Positions 17,755 to 26,620 of a stretch of DNA of 49,013 bases are shown piece by piece. Source of the stretch: Ferruginibacter sp. (GTDB lineage: Bacteria > Bacteroidota > Bacteroidia > Chitinophagales > Chitinophagaceae); NCBI GenBank assembly GCA_025362235.1, contig JANYGZ010000003.1, forward strand, positions 1 through 49,013, in the 5' to 3' direction. How positions within the stretch are numbered: the first letter of the stretch is position 1; the number at the start of each line of letters is the position of its first letter. Under the pieces are notes generated by a model, which saw only the letters and a list, made by a program, of their open reading frames with translations, did not search any database and was not told the origin of the DNA. A program made the translations under genes and the position numbers.

Positions 17755-20196
17755 ATGCAGGTTTTAAAGTTTGGAGGAAGTTCCGTAGCTAACGCAGCAA
17801 ATATTAATAAAGTAATTGCCATTGTGAGAGAAAAAATTAAGCAGGATAAAACAATTGTTGTTGTATCGGCATTGGGCGGCATTACAGATATTTTATTACA
17901 ATGCAGCCAGCTAGCTGCTGATGGCAATGAAGCATATAAAGAAAAATTACACGAAGCTGAATTGAGGCACCTTACCACTGTAAAAGAGCTTATCAGTTTA
18001 CTGCATCAAAGTGCCATACTTAGTTTGGTAAAAACTTTATGCAACGAAATTGAAGACATTTGTAACGGGATATTTTTACTAAGGGAACTGTCGGAGCGGA
18101 CCAAAGACCGGATTGTGAGTTATGGCGAAATTTTATCTTCTAAAATAATAGCGGCTAAATTAAATACGGACGATATACAATGCGAATGGATAAATTCTGC
18201 AACACTTATTACTACTAACACCAATTTTGGCGCAGCAGCAGTTGACTTTGCAGTTACCAATAAAAAAATAACGGAACATTTTGCCGTATCTGGGGCATCA
18301 TTATTTATTATGCCCGGCTTTATTGCATTCGACGCTAACGGTACCAGCACAACGCTGGGCAGGGGAGGATCAGATTATACAGCGGCCATTGTTGCTGCTG
18401 CCTTAAATGCAAACGTTTTAGAAATATGGACAGACGTTTCTGGTATGATGACTGCGGACCCGAGGCTGGTTAGCAATGTAAAAATCATTCCCCATATATC
18501 TTACCAGGAGGCAATGGAACTATCTCATTTTGGTGCCAAAGTAATTTATCCGCCAACCATACAACCGGTAAGTAGCAAGGGCATACCAACCTGGATAAAA
18601 AATACTTTTGCACCGCAGGATAACGGTACCGTTATTGAAAAGCTATCTCATATCAATGGCAACAGCATAAGAGGAATTTCAAGCATTAACAGCATCGCCT
18701 TATTAAGCCTTGAAGGAAGCGGCATGGTAGGAATACCCGGATTTTCTAAAAGATTATTTGAGGCATTGGCGGTAAAAAAAATCAATGTAATTCTAATCAC
18801 ACAAAGTTCTTCAGAGCATTCAATATGTGTGGGCATTGATGAAACAAATGCAGATGATGCACAAAAAATAATTGATGAGTCTTTTGCTTATGAAATTGAA
18901 ACAAAAAAAGTTGACCCGATTGTGGTAGAAAAGGGCCTGGCCATAGTAGCGTTGGTAGGCGATAACATGAAAAGCCATCCCGGAATCAGCGGTAAAATGT
19001 TTGGTAACCTGGGGCGAAATGGTGTAAACGTAAGGGCCATTGCGCAGGGGTCTTCAGAAAGAAATATATCTGCGGTGGTGGCAGCAAAAGATGTAAAAAA
19101 AGCCATCAATGTTTTGCACGAAGAATTTTTTGAAACCGTTTATAAAGAGATCAATCTTTTTATTGCAGGTGTAGGCAATGTAGGCGGTAAACTGGTAGCA
19201 CAAATTCTGCAGCAACAGCAATACCTTTTACAAAACCTGCATTTAAAAATAAATGTGGTTGGTTTGGGTAACAGTAAAAAAATGCTTTTTAAAGACGAAG
19301 GTATTGACATAAAACAATGGAAAGAATTATTGCTGAAGGATGGAGAAACGATGGATATGCAGCAATTTATTGAAAGGATCCAATCAAAGAATTTGCGCAA
19401 TGCTGTTTTTGCAGATGTTACCGCCAGTGAAATGGTAGCCAAATGTTATGAGCAGTTATTACAAAAAAGTATTTCTGTGGTGGCCTGCAATAAAATAGCC
19501 TGTTCCTCTACTTACGAATATTATAAAAAACTTAAAAACCTTTCAAGGGAATTTAATGCGCAATTTCTTTTTGAAACCAATGTGGGTGCAAGTTTGCCAA
19601 TCATTGGAACGTTAAATGATTTGTTACGTGGCGGAGATAAAATAAATAATATACAGGCTGTGCTAAGCGGCACGCTTAATTTTGTTTTTAATAATTATGA
19701 TGGTAAAAAAAGTTTTGCCACCATTGTAAAACAGGCACAGGATGAAGGGTATACAGAACCCGATCCACGTTTGGATTTAAGCGGAAAAGACGTAATGAGA
19801 AAAATAATGATATTGGCGCGTGAGGCAGGCAATGTGATTGAGATGGAAAATATTGTGAACAATTCATTTATACCGGCTGCCTGCATGGTTGGTTCTGTAG
19901 ACGATTTTTATAAATCAATGGAAGCGCATGAAGAGCATTTTAAAGACTTGTATAAAAAAGCCGGAGCTGATAAATTAAAATTTGTAGCTTCTTTTGAGAA
20001 TGGAAAAGCATCAGTAGGTCTACAGCATATTGGCCCTCAGCACGACCTGTATCATTTGTATGGCAAAGACAATATTGTACTTTTTTATACAGACCGTTAT
20101 ACAGAACAGCCATTGGTAATAAAAGGCGCAGGTGCAGGTGCTGATGTAACTGCATCGGGTGTGTTTGGCGATATTATAAAAGCATCAAGAGTATAA
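17755..20196 (+). CDS. thrA: bifunctional aspartate kinase / homoserine dehydrogenase
   Basis: Catalyses the first and third steps from aspartate to threonine and methionine. The N-terminal kinase (residues ~1-290) has VLKFGGSSVANA and TTLGRGGSDYTA. Two ACT-type segments (about 305-455, with LEGSGMVGIPGFSKRLF and VGDNMKSHPGISGKMF) form the allosteric region. The dehydrogenase (about 460-813) begins with IAGVGNVGGKLV, a dinucleotide-binding motif, and ends GAGAGADVTASGVFGDII. Length 813 is normal for the fused enzyme. It leads thrABC and is preceded by the Thr-rich leader. Confidence 0.97.
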   Translation: MQVLKFGGSSVANAANINKVIAIVREKIKQDKTIVVVSALGGITDILLQCSQLAADGNEAYKEKLHEAELRHLTTVKELISLLHQSAILSLVKTLCNEIEDICNGIFLLRELSERTKDRIVSYGEILSSKIIAAKLNTDDIQCEWINSATLITTNTNFGAAAVDFAVTNKKITEHFAVSGASLFIMPGFIAFDANGTSTTLGRGGSDYTAAIVAAALNANVLEIWTDVSGMMTADPRLVSNVKIIPHISYQEAMELSHFGAKVIYPPTIQPVSSKGIPTWIKNTFAPQDNGTVIEKLSHINGNSIRGISSINSIALLSLEGSGMVGIPGFSKRLFEALAVKKINVILITQSSSEHSICVGIDETNADDAQKIIDESFAYEIETKKVDPIVVEKGLAIVALVGDNMKSHPGISGKMFGNLGRNGVNVRAIAQGSSERNISAVVAAKDVKKAINVLHEEFFETVYKEINLFIAGVGNVGGKLVAQILQQQQYLLQNLHLKINVVGLGNSKKMLFKDEGIDIKQWKELLLKDGETMDMQQFIERIQSKNLRNAVFADVTASEMVAKCYEQLLQKSISVVACNKIACSSTYEYYKKLKNLSREFNAQFLFETNVGASLPIIGTLNDLLRGGDKINNIQAVLSGTLNFVFNNYDGKKSFATIVKQAQDEGYTEPDPRLDLSGKDVMRKIMILAREAGNVIEMENIVNNSFIPAACMVGSVDDFYKSMEAHEEHFKDLYKKAGADKLKFVASFENGKASVGLQHIGPQHDLYHLYGKDNIVLFYTDRYTEQPLVIKGAGAGADVTASGVFGDIIKASRV

Positions 20197-20234
20197 TTAA
20201 TTTTCTAAAACATGAAGCCAAATAATTAGCAGAC

Positions 20235-21221
20235 ATGAATAATCACCAAAAAGATGCACAGCCACAAAGTACAAAGCACAATAGCCCCCCTTTAGAGGAT
20301 AGGTGCGTACAGGTTTTGGCTCCTGCAACAGTGGCCAATTTAGTTTGTGGTTTTGATGTGTTGGGGATGTGTCTGCACGAGCCCAATGACTTAATGGAAA
20401 TAAGGCTGTTGGAAGAAAAGAAAATCATCATCATAAGTGCTGACGGCTATCCGTTACCGTTAGACCCTGCTCAAAATACGGCCGGCGCACCGTTGGTAGA
20501 AATGCTAAACGAACTGCCTGGCAATACCGGCTTTGAAGTTACCATTCATAAAAAAATAAAACCTGGTAGTGGTATCGGTTCAAGTGCGGCCAGTGCCGCT
20601 GGCGCCGTAGTTGGGGCAAATCATTTATTAGGGGATTTTTTTTCAAAACAAGACCTTGTACGTTTTGCCATGTTTGGAGAAAAAGTTGCGTCAGGCGTAA
20701 AACATGCAGATAATATAGCACCCTGTATTTATGGCGGCATTACTTTAATACGCAGCATTTATCCATTGGATATTGTACCCATTTCTTCTCCAAAATTATT
20801 TGTAACCATTGTACACCCACAAATAGAAGTGCGTACTTCAGATGCCCGCCAGATTTTACGTAAAGAGGTTTTATTAAAAGATGCCATCAGGCAATGGGGT
20901 AATATCGCCGGACTGGTAGCAGGTTTTATGCAGAACGACCTTGACCTGATAGGCCGTTCTTTAGAAGATGTTATCATTGAACCCGTAAGAAGTATTTTAA
21001 TACCAGGTTTTGATGAAGTGAAATTAAAATGTAAAGAAGCCGGGGCATTGGGGGGAGGTATTTCAGGTTCGGGGCCCTCTATTTTTATGTTGAGCAAGGA
21101 TGAACCTACAGCAATAAAAGTAGAAAGTGTAATGAAAGAAATTTACAACAGGATAGGTTTGGCATACCATACTTATGTAACTACTATCAATCAAACAGGC
21201 GTTACCATAATTAATAATTAA
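20235..21221 (+). CDS. thrB: homoserine kinase
   Basis: Phosphorylates homoserine. It is a GHMP kinase: APATVANLVCGFDVLG near residue 30, the ATP-loop KIKPGSGIGSSAASAAGA, and the C-terminal GALGGGISGSGPSIFML. The 328-residue protein carries a ~25-residue polar N-terminal extension rich in His/Gln/Pro before the conserved start of the fold. An in-frame ATG nearer the core is lacking. It lies 38 bp after thrA and is part of the same operon. Confidence 0.95.
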   Translation: MNNHQKDAQPQSTKHNSPPLEDRCVQVLAPATVANLVCGFDVLGMCLHEPNDLMEIRLLEEKKIIIISADGYPLPLDPAQNTAGAPLVEMLNELPGNTGFEVTIHKKIKPGSGIGSSAASAAGAVVGANHLLGDFFSKQDLVRFAMFGEKVASGVKHADNIAPCIYGGITLIRSIYPLDIVPISSPKLFVTIVHPQIEVRTSDARQILRKEVLLKDAIRQWGNIAGLVAGFMQNDLDLIGRSLEDVIIEPVRSILIPGFDEVKLKCKEAGALGGGISGSGPSIFMLSKDEPTAIKVESVMKEIYNRIGLAYHTYVTTINQTGVTIINN

Positions 21222-21240
21222 TAATTGATAATTAATAATG
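21209..21240. repeat. iterated TTAATAATTAA tract between thrB and thrC
   Basis: Several overlapping copies of TAATAATTAA / TAATTGATAATTAAT lie at the end of thrB and after its stop. Such AT-rich iterations are frequent in Bacteroidota spacers (a similar one is at 13018-13040). No function is apparent. Confidence 0.35.
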
Positions 21241-21345
21241 CTTTCATCACGAATAGCATCCATAAAATTTATTAGCTATTTTAAATATTACAGGAATACA
21301 TATAACTTATAATACATAACAAAGAAAAGCCCACACCTTTAAAGA

Positions 21346-22644
21346 ATGCAATTCTACAGCACCAATAAACAATCACCCAAAGTTGATTTTAAGCAAGCTA
21401 CCATTAATGGACAGGCGCCGGATAAAGGATTGTATTTTCCCGAGCAAATTCCTGTTTTTCCAAAGAGTTTAATCGAAAATATTGGTTCCTTTACAAATGA
21501 AGAAATTGCTTACCAGGTAATCAAGCCTTATGTGGGAACAGCAATACCTGAAGAACAACTGCGGCGCATAGTAAGCGAAACAATAAATTTCGATATTCCT
21601 TTAATTAAAGTAACTGACACTATTTTTTCTTTAGAGCTGTATCATGGCCCCACATTGGCTTTTAAAGATATTGGTGCAAGATTTATGAGCCGTTGCCTTG
21701 GCTATTTTGTAAAAGGACTTTCAAAAAAAGTAACCGTATTGGTGGCAACGTCCGGCGATACAGGCGGAGCGGTAGCCAATGGTTTTTATGATATATATGG
21801 AATAGAAGTAGTGATATTATATCCATCCGGAAAAGTAAGTTCTGTACAGGAAAAACAATTGACAACCCTTGGAAAAAATATTCATGCACTGGAAGTAAAT
21901 GGTAGTTTTGATGATTGCCAGCAAATGGTAAAACAGGTATTTACCGATGAGGAATTAAATAAAAAATTATTTCTTACTTCTGCCAATTCAATCAATGTGG
22001 CAAGATGGTTACCACAACAGTTTTATTATTTATTTGCTTACAAACAATGGGCACAAAAAAACAATCCACCTGTGATATCTGTGCCCAGTGGCAATTTCGG
22101 CAATATTTGCGCAGGTATACTGGCACATGTATCAGGCATGCCCGTAAAACGTTTTATTGCAGCCTGCAATGCAAATGATATTGTGCCCACCTTTATGCAA
22201 ACAGAAAAATACCAGCCTAAAAAAGCGGTGGCCACTATTTCAAATGCAATGGATGTGGGTAACCCGAGCAACTTTATACGCATCCTTGAAATTTTTCATC
22301 ACAAGTTTGCCGACCTTAAAAATATATTAAGCAGTTGCAGCATTACAGATGTTGAAACAAGAAGTACCATAAAAAACGTGTATCAAACACAGGGATATTT
22401 GTTGGACCCTCATGGTGCAGTAGGCTACCTTGCATTGGAACAATATCTGCAAAATAACCCCGAAGAAAAAGGCATTGTTTTAGAAACAGCCCATCCCGTA
22501 AAATTTTATGATGTGGTAGAACCTGTTATTGGTGAAAAGGTATCCATCCCGTCAACAGTGCAACAGCAACTTTTGTTAGAGAAAAAGAGTACTAAAATTG
22601 AAGCAGAAGCTGATTTGCTAAAAGAATTTTTGTTGTTATTGTAA
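21346..22644 (+). CDS. thrC: threonine synthase
   Basis: PLP enzyme converting O-phosphohomoserine to threonine. The protein starts MQFYSTNKQSPKVDFKQAT and has HGPTLAFKDIGARFM with the PLP lysine, VATSGDTGGAVANGF, SVPSGNFGNICAG and LDPHGAVGYLAL. Its 432 residues match the class with an N-terminal Thr_synth_N domain. It is the last thr gene. The 124-bp gap from thrB holds iterated AATTAATAATT-type sequence and no ORF. Confidence 0.97.
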   Translation: MQFYSTNKQSPKVDFKQATINGQAPDKGLYFPEQIPVFPKSLIENIGSFTNEEIAYQVIKPYVGTAIPEEQLRRIVSETINFDIPLIKVTDTIFSLELYHGPTLAFKDIGARFMSRCLGYFVKGLSKKVTVLVATSGDTGGAVANGFYDIYGIEVVILYPSGKVSSVQEKQLTTLGKNIHALEVNGSFDDCQQMVKQVFTDEELNKKLFLTSANSINVARWLPQQFYYLFAYKQWAQKNNPPVISVPSGNFGNICAGILAHVSGMPVKRFIAACNANDIVPTFMQTEKYQPKKAVATISNAMDVGNPSNFIRILEIFHHKFADLKNILSSCSITDVETRSTIKNVYQTQGYLLDPHGAVGYLALEQYLQNNPEEKGIVLETAHPVKFYDVVEPVIGEKVSIPSTVQQQLLLEKKSTKIEAEADLLKEFLLLL

Positions 22645-22682
22645 ACCTAAGAGATGCTGACAGTAGAAATGAATCCTTCTAA

Positions 22683-23015
22683 TTATGCCGCAGCCTGCTC
22701 AGTAATTTCATCCATTGTAATGCCTGAATGGCTTTCGTCATAGACACATTTACCATTTTTTATCAATAGTATCTGTGGTGATTCGTGGCTTACATCAAAT
22801 TCTTCGGCTATTTTTTGAGAAATATTCCGGTGCTTTATAAGGTCAAGATAATAAAAATCAATTTCCCCGGGTGCCGGTTTTTTTTCCAAACGTGATTTAG
22901 CCATGCTGCTTATTGCACAACGGGTGCTATGTTTAAAAATAAGCTGCGGCTTGGTGTTTGAGAGGCCTTTGACTTCATCCAACTGCAATTCATTGGTTAT
23001 TTCTATCCAGTTCAT
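22683..23015 (-). CDS. ytxJ: bacillithiol-system redox protein YtxJ
   Basis: A small thioredoxin-like protein of 110 residues. The family is annotated as a probable monothiol bacilliredoxin. FKHSTRCAISSMAKSRLE places the single reactive cysteine at residue 33, followed by the thioredoxin-fold segments FYYLDLIKHRNIS and SPQILLIKNGKCVYDESH. It suggests that this organism uses bacillithiol. It is 18 bp downstream of a 38-codon lipoprotein gene on the same strand and converges with thrC. Confidence 0.88.
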   Translation of the reverse strand: MNWIEITNELQLDEVKGLSNTKPQLIFKHSTRCAISSMAKSRLEKKPAPGEIDFYYLDLIKHRNISQKIAEEFDVSHESPQILLIKNGKCVYDESHSGITMDEITEQAAA

Positions 23016-23033
23016 ATATAAAAAAAGTAAAGT

Positions 23034-23150
23034 TTAATGAATAATACCCTCTGTCATGGGGCAGCCAGTGCCTTTTTTACTTGCTCCGCACGAGGCCAGA
23101 CCTATAACGGCAATGATGGCAAAAACTATTAATAAAATATTTATTTTCAT
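23034..23150 (-). CDS. very small lipoprotein
   Basis: A 38-codon gene. MKINILLIVFAIIAVIGLAS is a hydrophobic signal peptide ending in the SPII lipobox LASC (Cys21). The mature peptide has only 18 residues, CGASKKGTGCPMTEGIIH, with a second cysteine. The clean lipobox and short gap to ytxJ (17 bp between) argue that it is real and co-transcribed. Its function is unknown. Confidence 0.65.
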   Translation of the reverse strand: MKINILLIVFAIIAVIGLASCGASKKGTGCPMTEGIIH

Positions 23151-23357
23151 TGTAAAAAATTTGGTTGTACAAGGATTTTATAAAGTACAAAGATACAAAT
23201 TTACGTTATCAACATTAGAGCCATAGTTTTTTGTTATTTAAATCTTAACTTGCCATTAGTATTTCAATGTTCATGTTAGTAACCATATGTTATATTGGCT
23301 GCCTGTGTAAATTGGATACTTTATTTTAACTTCAAATAAAACAAAATTAACAGTCCA

Positions 23358-24131
23358 ATGTCTTTACAATTAATCCGCCCAATTGCCTTTATTGATTTAG
23401 AAACCACCGGTGTAAACCTTTCTACAGACAGGATTGTAGAAATAGCCATGATAAAAATTTTACCGGATGGCAGCAGGCAGGTAAAACGAAAACTGATCAA
23501 TCCGCAAATGCCTATTCCGGCAGTAACAACAGCTATACATGGTATTACTGATGAAATGGTTAAAGATGCCCCTACTTTTAAACAGGCAGGCAACGAACTA
23601 AAACAGTTTATAGAAAACTGTGATATGGGAGGATATAACAGCAACCGGTTCGACATCCCGATGCTGATGGAAGAATTTTTGCGGGCAGGTATGGAGGTTG
23701 ATCTTAGTACCCGACGAATGGTAGATGTACAGCATATTTTTTATACCATGGAACCCCGCACGCTAACTGCCGCTTATAAATATTATTGCGAAAAAGAACT
23801 GATAGATGCGCATAGTGCAGAAGCAGATGTAAATGCCACTATTGATGTATTGCTGGCCCAGCTTAAGCGTTACCCGAATTTAGGTAACTCGGTAGACAGT
23901 ATTTTAGGCACTATCGGAGAAGAAAAAATTGTGGATTATGCCAGGCGTTTTTTGTTTAACGAAAAAGGCATTGAAGTATTTAACTTCGGCAAGCACAAGG
24001 GGCGTCCGGTTATTGATGTATTAAAGGCTGAACCACAGTATTACGACTGGATGATGAGAGGTGATTTTCCCTTGCATACCAAGCAAAAGCTAACCGAAAT
24101 ATTAAACAAAACCCTGTTAAAAAATAACTAA
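23358..24131 (+). CDS. DnaQ-like 3'-5' exonuclease (DEDDh), possible Pol III epsilon
   Basis: A 257-residue exonuclease. The DEDDh residues are visible: D13 and E15 in FIDLETTGVN, D99 in GGYNSNRFDIPML, and H152/D157 in AHSAEADVNAT. After the nuclease domain comes a C-terminal segment, VFNFGKHKGRPVIDVLKAEPQYYDWM, typical of DnaQ-like proteins with a short DUF3820-like tail. It may be the replicative proofreading subunit or an accessory exonuclease; sequence alone does not decide. It stands alone, just ahead of the glycosyltransferase gene (78 bp). Confidence 0.88.
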   Translation: MSLQLIRPIAFIDLETTGVNLSTDRIVEIAMIKILPDGSRQVKRKLINPQMPIPAVTTAIHGITDEMVKDAPTFKQAGNELKQFIENCDMGGYNSNRFDIPMLMEEFLRAGMEVDLSTRRMVDVQHIFYTMEPRTLTAAYKYYCEKELIDAHSAEADVNATIDVLLAQLKRYPNLGNSVDSILGTIGEEKIVDYARRFLFNEKGIEVFNFGKHKGRPVIDVLKAEPQYYDWMMRGDFPLHTKQKLTEILNKTLLKNN

Positions 24132-24209
24132 TTATCCCCCCTTTGAAAATTGGTGTTGAAAATATTATGTACAATTTGTACATTCGTTATAAACTATGCC
24201 AATTAAGCC

Positions 24210-25007
24210 TTGGAAAAACTAGTTATTATACCAACATACAACGAAAAAGAGAATATTGAAGCAATTATCAATACGGTATTTCTATTGCTGCAACAGTACC
24301 ATATATTGATTATTGATGATGGCTCGCCGGATGGAACTGCAAACATTGTACGCTCTCTTATTTCAATATATCCTGGCCAGTTATTTTTAGAAGAACGAAA
24401 AGGTAAATCTGGTTTAGGCACTGCTTACATACACGGTTTTCGCTGGGCCTTGCAAAGAGGGTATAATTTTATTTTTGAAATGGATGCAGATTTTTCTCAT
24501 AACCCATCTGATTTACAAAGATTGTACGAAGCCTGTAAAAATGGAGCCGGCGTGGCAGTAGGCTCAAGGTATGTAAAGGGTGGAGCTGTTGAAAACTGGC
24601 CCACTAACCGTATTATTTTATCCAAAGGAGCATCGTTGTATTCCAGGATGATTACCTGGATGCCTGTTATGGATCCCACTGCAGGCTTTGTTTGCTACAG
24701 AAGGGAAGTACTTGAAGTGATTAATTTATCGGGTATTAATTTTGTAGGATATGCCTTTCAGATTGAAATGAAATTTGCTGCATGGAAACTTGGCTTCACC
24801 ATAAAAGAAGTGCCCATCACTTTTAAAGACCGCAAATTGGGCGATAGTAAAATGAATAAGGGTATCATCAAAGAAGGCGTTTTAGGTGTGCTTAAACTAC
24901 GCTGGATGAGCCTTTTCAAAAACTATCGCAACAATGTAAAAAATACTTTCACAGATAATTCCCTAAGCTTTCAACAGGCAGAAATACCAGTATTGGAGGG
25001 AAAATAA
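24210..25007 (+). CDS. polyprenol-phosphate mannosyltransferase-like GT2 enzyme
   Basis: Transfers a sugar from a nucleotide sugar to a polyprenyl phosphate carrier at the membrane. Motifs: VIIPTYNEKENIEAII, IDDGSPDGTANI, FEMDADFSHNP (metal-binding DxD) and VGSRYVKGGAVENWP. The 265-residue single-domain form without C-terminal membrane helices resembles dolichol-phosphate mannosyltransferase Dpm1. The start is TTG 24210; the ATG at 24196 is out of frame. The donor sugar is an inference from the family. Confidence 0.88.
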   Translation: MEKLVIIPTYNEKENIEAIINTVFLLLQQYHILIIDDGSPDGTANIVRSLISIYPGQLFLEERKGKSGLGTAYIHGFRWALQRGYNFIFEMDADFSHNPSDLQRLYEACKNGAGVAVGSRYVKGGAVENWPTNRIILSKGASLYSRMITWMPVMDPTAGFVCYRREVLEVINLSGINFVGYAFQIEMKFAAWKLGFTIKEVPITFKDRKLGDSKMNKGIIKEGVLGVLKLRWMSLFKNYRNNVKNTFTDNSLSFQQAEIPVLEGK

Positions 25008-25110
25008 TTTCAAATAATTAGCTTAGCAATATTTTGTGCAGAAATAATTCCTCGTAAATATTTCATCGGTTCTTATTTTAATGAAATTTTACTATAGCGT
25101 TACACAATGG

Positions 25111-25143
25111 AACTCTGTGAAATAAACTCTGTGCAACTCTGTG
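25111..25143. repeat. three copies of AACTCTGTG
   Basis: AACTCTGTG occurs at 25111-25119, 25125-25133 and 25135-25143 in the spacer upstream of the mutarotase gene. Short iterated motifs of this kind recur in Bacteroidota spacers. A regulatory role is unproven. Confidence 0.45.
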
Positions 25144-25183
25144 GTAAAAATTTCTACAACGCCTGGTAAAAAAAATAACATCA

Positions 25184-25498
25184 ATGCAACGTGTAGCATT
25201 CAAAATGAAACTCTTTAAAGGTTGTGAGGCAGAATACAAAAAACGCCATAATATTTTGTTGCCAGAGCTGCAGGCATTACTAAAGCAAACTGGTATAAAA
25301 GAATATTCTATTTTTTTAGATGAACAAACAAATGATTTGTTTGGCTATCTTATCATTGATAATGCAACCAAACTGGATGAATTGCCACAGCAACCCGTAA
25401 TGCAAAAATGGTGGGCCTATATGAAAGATATCATGGAAACAAACGATGATAATTCACCTGTTAATATCCCTTTAAAAGAAGTATTTTATTTACCATAA
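25184..25498 (+). CDS. rhaM: L-rhamnose mutarotase
   Basis: Interconverts alpha and beta anomers of L-rhamnose. The 104-residue dimeric alpha/beta-barrel protein has the family signature RVAFKMKLFKGCEAEYKKRH (catalytic-region His22), the acidic YSIFLDEQTNDLFGYL strand and the aromatic MQKWWAYMKDIM helix. No other rhamnose gene is nearby in the window. It is followed within 10 bp by a remnant that starts like a secreted protein. Confidence 0.9.
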   Translation: MQRVAFKMKLFKGCEAEYKKRHNILLPELQALLKQTGIKEYSIFLDEQTNDLFGYLIIDNATKLDELPQQPVMQKWWAYMKDIMETNDDNSPVNIPLKEVFYLP

Positions 25499-25507
25499 AC
25501 CAGTACA

Positions 25508-25579
25508 ATGAAAATAAAATTTACTGCCCTTGCTTGTTTATTGATTTCAATAACAACCTATGCGCAAAAAGTTATATAA
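25508..25579 (+). pseudogene. truncated gene: signal peptide only
   Basis: ATG opens MKIKFTALACLLISITTYAQ, a textbook Bacteroidota signal peptide with an A-Q cleavage site. It is followed by KVI and a TAA stop. Nothing downstream continues an exported protein in any frame I could follow. It sits 9 bp after rhaM, where a secreted glycosidase or similar gene would be plausible. It is probably the 5' stub of a deleted gene. Confidence 0.5.
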
Positions 25580-25661
25580 CTTACCCAATCTGACTATTAA
25601 CTCCTGTTAGCCTTATGATCTGCAAGATATCCCAATGAATGGCAAGTAAATTTTGTACTGT

Positions 25662-26051
25662 TTATTTCAGCCACTTAGCTTCAAAATTTCCAAAATCTAT
25701 TTTCATTTTGTCAAATACTTTTCTAAAATCATCATAGCGGCTTTTTAAAGTCTCATGATTGTCTGCCTGGTAAGTATTAGTATCAATGGCTTCACCGGCT
25801 TTAGAGTAAGCAGCCAGCTTCATTTTAAGCAGGTGCATTTCATGCTTTAGTTCATCATTCTCTTTTCTTAAATTGATAAACTGCTGTTGAAAACCTTCAA
25901 TACCTTTTTGAACCTGCGGCTCACCTTTTTTTGATGACAGTTCTTCAAGGTAATCATCAAAGATTCTTAAAATGGTAATATCTGAATTCATTTCTGCAAT
26001 CCATAATCTGTAGCGAAGGTGCAGCCCCATTATAGAAGGTATGGTTGGCAT
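25662..26051 (-). CDS. conserved coiled-coil protein of unknown function
   Basis: 129 residues from the ATG at 26051, where MPTIPSIMGLHLRYRLWIAE begins the conserved-looking part. An ATG at 26135 would add 28 residues. LWIAEMNSDITILRIFDDYLEEL resembles a family of small Bacteroidota proteins. Residues ~60-90 (LRKENDELKHEMHLLKMKL) form a coiled coil, and the C-terminus is helical. No enzyme motif or signal peptide. It stands alone. The 485-bp region upstream holds no convincing gene. Confidence 0.7.
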   Translation of the reverse strand: MPTIPSIMGLHLRYRLWIAEMNSDITILRIFDDYLEELSSKKGEPQVQKGIEGFQQQFINLRKENDELKHEMHLLKMKLAAYSKAGEAIDTNTYQADNHETLKSRYDDFRKVFDKMKIDFGNFEAKWLK

Positions 26052-26135
26052 GTTAAACGATTTATAAGGTAAATTTATAGAATGATAATGAAGATAGCCA
26101 AACCATTGCAGGTAAATTTTATTACTGTTGAACAT

Positions 26136-26620
26136 TTTGTTATTATAATACCGGGTATATGTTTAATACTTTTATAATCGTTATTTCAGGTAAAAAATGA
26201 AGTAATAGATTTTTTTCATAATAGCTATTGTTTACAGCTTATTTATACAATAATAGCTAAAACAATAATTAATTTTAGCAACAAAATTGATTTGGTTACG
26301 ACTAGGTAAATATAGCTCACAATATAACTGGGTGTACTTTCATATCCCATTTGCACAAGTATTGCTGGTTGTATATACCTTAGTCCTGGGTCATTTATCA
26401 GAAAATGGTTGTTTGTCATCTGGGTCTGTTCCGAATCTCAAAACATACCCCGAACGATCCGGGTAGCCCATTGCTTTAATTTGATAATGACATCACTAAT
26501 AGTGGCAAGGAAATAATATCGCACTCATAAACAGATACTGCCTTAAAAAAAATTAGTGTTCCTATAACAATTTTACTTCAATTTTGTAATAGACTTTTAT
26601 AAAACAGAAAAATAGAAAAT
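26136..26620. other. 485-bp spacer with no supported gene
   Basis: The stretch between the divergent coiled-coil and alcohol dehydrogenase genes is AT-rich. One plus-strand frame stays open for about 59 codons from a TTG near 26287, but it has no recognisable motif. No tRNA-like, repeat or terminator structure was found. Confidence 0.5.

Noticed and set aside
26287..26463. About 59 open codons from TTG in the spacer before the alcohol dehydrogenase gene
   Set aside because: No ATG, no recognisable motif and no neighbour with which to form an operon; chance opening is likely.
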